A stretch of DNA of 14,415 bases from DATKZB01 sp035528235 (GTDB lineage Bacteria > Planctomycetota > Phycisphaerae > FEN-1346), in assembly GCA_035528235.1 (NCBI GenBank), contig DATKZB010000090.1, positions 1 through 14,415 of the forward strand, in the 5' to 3' direction. The number at the start of each line of letters is the position of its first letter. The stretch's first letter is position 1. Positions 13,952-14,415 of the stretch are shown one piece after another. Made by a program: the position numbers and the translations under genes. The notes under the pieces were generated by a model. That model saw only the letters and a list, made by a program, of their open reading frames with translations. It searched no databases and was not told the DNA's origin.

Positions 13952-13975
13952 GTTAGCCGCGGGGCTTGCCCCGCG
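13952..13975 (+). repeat. REP-like unit with GTTAGCCG tag
   Basis: GTTAGCCG (13952-13959) leads into the perfect hairpin CGCGGGGC (13958-13965) with GCCCCGCG (13968-13975) and a TT loop. It is a single unit of the design seen doubled at 5732-5817 and once at 5667-5692. Confidence 0.6.
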
Positions 13976-14036
13976 CGGCCGGATTCGCCCCCCCCATCAT
14001 ACACTTTGATGAAACGCCTTTCCGCCAGGAGGGCGA

Positions 14037-14070
14037 AAAGTGGGGTTTTTGGCGGCCCGAACCCCATTTT
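14037..14070. other. A-tract/GC-stem/T-tract hairpin
   Basis: AAAGTGGGGTT (14037-14047) pairs with AACCCCATTTT (14060-14070) over 11 bp with one G-T pair; the loop is 12 bases. The layout resembles a bidirectional terminator and would insulate repeat copy 2 from transcription on either side. No gene is seen to end here, so this role is uncertain. Confidence 0.4.
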
Positions 14071-14103
14071 CGGCGCGCCATGGACGATTCGCCCCCCTTT
14101 TGG

Positions 14104-14229
14104 TAAGATAGGCAAGGCAAAACGCGCCGCTTTTGATCGTTTTTTTCGATTTTTGATCGGAATGCGCCGGAATCGCGCTTTTTCGAGCCTGTTTTGACCA
14201 TAAATGGATTGGACTCGATATATACTAAA
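14104..14229 (+). repeat. Dispersed promoter-like repeat, copy 2
   Basis: This is the same element as 4311-4447, with 69 of 73 identical bases in the core. T-tracts start at 14131, 14140 and 14150, CGGAAT occurs twice, and then TTTTGACC (14192-14199) and CGATATATACTAAA (14216-14229) follow. Here TTGACC (14194-14199) stands 17 bases before GATATA and 21 before TATACT, as with TTGACA in copy 1. It points towards the right end of the window, where its target must lie. From 13796 to 14415 I find no convincing gene. Confidence 0.8.
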
Positions 14230-14251
14230 GCGTACCGCAATGGGAGGCAGG

Positions 14252-14272
14252 CTGGAGACTGGAGGCTGGAGG
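14252..14272 (+). repeat. Short heptamer tandem repeat
   Basis: Three head-to-tail copies of CTGGAGR (14252-14258, 14259-14265 and 14266-14272) lie just downstream of the predicted start point of repeat copy 2. Confidence 0.6.
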
Positions 14273-14317
14273 CCACAGGCTATTCATGAAAGGCTGCCCG
14301 ATGTCAAGTGGCGTTTT

Positions 14318-14380
14318 CGACCGCGCCTCGGGCGGTCGTTGTCGTGTCGGGGCGACAACCTCCCCTTCCGGCAGGGGGTT
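14318..14380 (+). other. Three consecutive hairpins downstream of repeat copy 2
   Basis: CGACCGC (14318-14324) pairs with GCGGTCG (14332-14338). GTTGTCG (14338-14344) pairs with CGACAAC (14353-14359). AACC (14357-14360) plus CCC pairs with GGGGGTT (14374-14380), with one bulge; this last stem competes slightly with the second. They follow the predicted start by about 80-140 bases. A structured leader or a small RNA is possible. The window ends before a downstream gene can be seen. Confidence 0.35.
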
Positions 14381-14415
14381 GGGCGGCGCAGGGCGGCTCT
14401 CGGCCGGTTCGTTTC

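Noticed and set aside
14286..14415. Open frame starting at ATG 14286 and running off the window
   Set aside because: No ribosome binding site, biased composition, and it overlaps strong hairpins; it cannot be judged without more sequence.

Overview
The window is GC-rich (long GC-biased ORFs in every frame, G/C at most third positions) and reads as chromosomal DNA of a free-living bacterium. The mix of a Gfo/Idh/MocA oxidoreductase, a two-TM anti-sigma factor behind an ECF sigma factor, a large lipoprotein of unknown role and many palindromic intergenic repeats suggests an uncultured Planctomycetota member. That assignment is an inference: there is no rRNA or other marker gene in the window. 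I see no prophage, integrase, transposase, CRISPR array or tRNA.

Layout. 1-215: two short hairpins and a candidate promoter. 216-2281 (+): purC and aroC, a compact biosynthetic pair. 2291-2411: a 121-bp inverted-repeat element. 2476-3684 (+): a membrane-anchored protein of unknown function, convergent with 3705-4031 (-), a small PilZ protein with a good promoter. 4032-4585: a long regulatory gap holding copy 1 of a dispersed promoter-like repeat. 4586-5680 (+): mnmA. 5667-5817: REP-like hairpins. 5859-6839 (+): a family 9 glycosyltransferase. 6841-7033: four palindromes packed together. 9030 down to 6625 (-): a large lipoprotein whose reading frame runs through those palindromes into the antisense of the glycosyltransferase. 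9095-9200: a second palindrome cluster. 10553 down to 9251 (-): ECF sigma factor, anti-sigma factor and a UPF0145/YbjQ protein, joined by two ATGA overlaps. 10671-11990 (+): a promoter, a Gfo/Idh/MocA oxidoreductase and an intrinsic terminator. 13795 down to 12092 (-): a secreted CocE/S15-type hydrolase. 13796-14415: that gene's promoter, more hairpins, copy 2 of the dispersed repeat and a hairpin-rich tract running off the window.

Functionally the genes are a mix: purine and aromatic biosynthesis, tRNA wobble thiolation, envelope glycan synthesis, a c-di-GMP-type effector, and one clear regulatory module (sigma/anti-sigma/YbjQ). The most unusual content lies between genes. A roughly 130-bp element with helically phased T-tracts and a conserved -35/-10-like end occurs twice, about 9.8 kb apart. 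Several families of REP-like palindromes also recur, some with inverted partners, directional flanks and a compensatory base change, and some reach into gene ends.
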